NCBI GenBank assembly: GCA_946699065.1 | Contig: CAMPDV010000911.1 | Location: 101,941 to 165,940 of the forward strand | Direction: 5' to 3' | From: Loxodes magnus | Lineage: Eukaryota; Ciliophora; Karyorelictea; Loxodida; Loxodidae | DNA: 64,000 nucleotides | Shown: positions 61,159 to 64,000 of the stretch, piece by piece | How the letters are laid out: every line of letters starts with the position of its first letter | Numbering within the stretch: position 1 is the first letter of the stretch | Position numbers and translations under genes: made by a program | Notes under the pieces: generated by a model | What the model was told of the DNA's origin: nothing | Databases searched by the model: none | Seen by the model: the letters and a program-made list of their open reading frames with translations, nothing else

Positions 61159-64000
61159 TTATTTAATATTTTTTACATATTTTTTTATTTATAACTTTAA
61201 CATTAAGTTTATTAAATAGCTTAAAATGTTTTCTTGATCTAGCATATAAATAGCAATAGATTCATGTATTTTAGTTATTTTTATAATTTCCTTGCTAATA
61301 AGTTTTTCTTTTGTATAAAACGAATTAGCATCTTTATAATATCAATCACTTAACTTTATTATGTTAATTTATCTTTAGTATCTTAAAGGTAATCACTATT
61401 TAATAGATTTTTTATTAAAATTGTATATATTAATAATAATAAAAAATAGCGATAAACTATTTTTATCCTTGCCTTTACTTTTAAAATAACTAAAATGATT
61501 GAATTATACTTTAATTGCTTGATTAAGATTAACCCTTCTTAAAAGAATTAGGATAGCTTTATTATTAATGCCTATCAATTATAAGTAAGTAATTACTTAT
61601 AGATATTTTTATTCTAAATGGTTGCTTTTTAATATATCTTTCTATAGCTGTCTATTAAGCTATTTTTGATTTAATCTTTTTCTCTAACATAATATTTAGT
61701 TGCTTTTAGGTGGCTAAACACAATGCTTTCTTTCACCTAAAACTTTTATCTTCTATTTTCCAAATTTATAGCTTTAATTTCCTTCCAAATTATACAACTT
61801 AAATTTTAAAATAATGATATTTCATTAGCATAAACATAGAAGCCTCTTTTTATAGACAAATTAAAAGAAATAGCTTCTTTTATTAAGATAAATGCATATT
61901 TATTATGAATATAGTAACTTGAAAGGTTTGTATAATAATACTTATTAAGCTTTCAATTATAATTTAGGTAGTTTAATCAATTACTTTTACAATCTCTTAA
62001 TTGAATTTAAGAGTTATAAGCAATTAGATCTTTAGTAAACTTAGACTCTTTACTAAGGTTATTTCTGTCTATAGAACTATAAATTGCTTTTAATTTTAAA
62101 ATGCTTATGGTGTTTACTACTCAAAGACATTTAATTATCTAGTTCAAAATAGTAGAATCATGTCTTTACTATGAGATTATGGGTTAATAATATTCACATA
62201 GAGTAGTCCTTAATAAAAAATCGGATATATAGATACTGAGTTGTCTTAAGTGAATGAGATCAAATCATTATTGAAGCAAGAGGAATTGATCTGAGTTAGA
62301 ATTTGGATATATAAAGAAATAACCCTTCAAGCAGAAGATTTATATCATCATATAAAGAAATCGTTTTAGTTTAATACTTAAATCTCTAGCTTTGCTTCCT
62401 TAAGTAGTTTTTGGCTTGCTTTCAGAGTGAACAACAAATGAATTAAAGGAAAATTTGAGAATCAAATACGTAAAGCATAATATTTCTAGGCATTAAGAGA
62501 TTTGTCTTAGCTAAAATACTAAGTTAGAGATAATAAGACAAATCAGATCTTAAGTAAATTTTGAATGAGAATAATTTTAGAAGTTATAAGTCAGTCTATG
62601 AGATTTTAAACTTAAATCAGCAAAAACAAAATCACTACCAGAACTTTTTAATTAGATTAAAAATGTTTGAGCGGATTTAAAAGGAGAAATAGGGATTTAA
62701 GTTCTAGTAACAGTAATTTGAAGTAATTTGAAGTGCAAAATTAAGAAGGATAAATTTTATCTAGCAGAGTTAAAAGAAGTTTGACATAGGTAGGCATTTT
62801 ATAAAAATTAGCCAATTTATTTATCAATTTATTTGCATTTCTGCCTGCTAAATCTTCTAATAACTAGAGTAAGAAGAAATAACTCTTTAGATCTATTTAT
62901 AAAAACAGAGATAGGTTTTAAGAATCTCCTCAGGCTTGCTTGAATTAATTGAAAATCTAGAAGATAACTTACTGAAGAAATGATAAAAAACATATGAAAA
63001 TGTAGAATTAAGTTCTTTAAGGAAAGAGAGTATTCACACTTAAAACTATGAGTTTTTTACATAGTATCTTATATACCTTCTGACAATTATCAGAAATTAA
63101 AATATTAAGAGATAAAGGAAAGCACTTAATAAAATGAAAAAGAGTAATTCTTCAGAATAATAGCTTCAATGAACATTTTAAGAATGAGAATGTTCTTAAG
63201 AACAAGATTCTAAAGCTACTTCAAATTAAAGAAATTTCTAGTCATAAGATAAAAAATGAAGCTAAAAAATCTTAGCTATTTTTAGAAAATTGAAGCTAGC
63301 ATTTTAAAAGCTAATGCATTTTAAAGAATTCAGCTTTGTAACATCATAAGCAAACTTTTGAGTAATTAGACAGCAAATCTGCCATTTCTATTACCAAGTA
63401 ATCAGAAAAATTGGATATGAAGTTAAATTTTAAAAAATTAGTCAAAAAAGTGGAGCTAGTATAAGCTTAATAAAGGTTATTAAGTTATTCAACTTATCTT
63501 GTTTTATCTATCTCCCTTCACTACTTTTTAACGAAATTCTTTATTCTGCTTCAAAAATTATCGTCACTTTCTTATCTTTAACTACAAATCTTTTTAGCTA
63601 ATAGAATTAAGGCTTATGGTCTATACTTTTCATTACTTACTATAATAAAATTTCATTTTCTTTTTGATTTTATTTCTCTGCTTCATTAAATAAGCAAGAG
63701 TTTGGTGTATAAGCTCTATTTTTTATAGTTTCTGCTTTTAATAATCAACTAATAATATCATAGAGCTTTTCATAATTTTTAAAAATATAATCATTTTGGA
63801 AATTTTGTAAGAATTAGCTTTCTTTTCTATCTTAACAGAAATTTAGCAACACCAAGATTTTAGTTTCTACAGCTATAGTTTTTTGATTTCCAAGAGAAGA
63901 TAATAGATTTTTAGCTTAGTAAAGAAAATAAAGATTTGATTTATTTAATATTAATAACTCTTTAAACAGTCAATAAACTTGTTAAAATAATAATATACTA
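61159..64000. other. AT-rich spacer with weak coding-like stretch
   Basis: 61.2-62.2 kb shows nothing. From about 62.25 to 63.45 kb the plus strand is Lys/Glu/Gln-rich in its best frames (for example AEDLYHHIKKSFQ and KNKILKLLQIKEISSHKIKN) with scattered TGA. It resembles the unnamed blocks at 17-19 kb and in the inverted repeat, but I could not show they are copies of each other. Confidence 0.3.

Noticed and set aside
1..64000. tRNA, rRNA or telomeric repeats
   Set aside because: No T-loop GGTTCGA-like block with a cloverleaf context, no rRNA signature, and no G4T2 or G3T3 repeat runs were found on either strand.

Overview
The window is very AT-rich nuclear DNA from a ciliate. Genes read only if TAA and TAG are glutamine: the clearest gene (25,502-27,673, +) has dozens of in-frame TAA/TAG codons and still gives a RING finger, a Q-rich coiled coil and a ubiquitin-like domain. 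At three recognisable places in-frame TGA falls where a family expects tryptophan: two WD40 motifs (10,842 and 10,591, -) and a NACHT-protein motif (36,738, -). Either TGA can also mean Trp, as in the context-dependent karyorelict and Condylostoma codes, or these genes are decayed germline copies. Tiny introns (17-35 nt) and retained repeats fit either a karyorelict such as Loxodes or the germline genome of another ciliate. I cannot name the species.

Layout. 1-10.3 kb is mostly AT-rich spacer with one copy of a 1.3 kb repeat. At 10.5-10.9 kb lies the 3' part of a WD40-repeat gene, cut off by a second repeat copy (10.9-12.2 kb). 12.2-22.7 kb is spacer plus coding-like blocks I cannot name. At 22.8-25.2 kb (-) is a beta-helix surface-type protein, divergent from the RING/Ubl gene that starts at 25.5 kb. 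The RING/Ubl gene is followed by low-complexity T tracts, a degenerate three-copy tandem repeat and a gene-poor AT desert to 34.9 kb. At 34.9-38.8 kb (-) is a HEAT-like/NACHT P-loop protein with a lysine-rich tail. A membrane-protein-like ORF lies at 40.7-41.5 kb. At 42.4-59.5 kb two 4 kb arms form a large inverted repeat around a 9 kb middle. At 60.65-61.16 kb (-) is a coiled-coil, Cys-rich gene remnant.

The standout is the 3' end of the RING/Ubl gene. From 26,529 to 27,662 the reading frame is broken by about 36 tiny GT...AG introns separated by exons of exactly 3 nt. One exon looks like 6 nt and one junction has no exon. Joined in the phase set by exon 1, they give a 38-residue Trp/Tyr/Arg-rich tail ending at TGA. 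The central 18 introns are near-identical 29-mers in a 32-bp tandem array, while the 3-nt exons between them differ. I know of no described gene built this way.

Caution: with only TGA as a possible stop and little G, chance open frames of 60-100 codons are expected. Unnamed ORFs are therefore listed at low confidence, and only motif-bearing or structurally supported genes are given weight.
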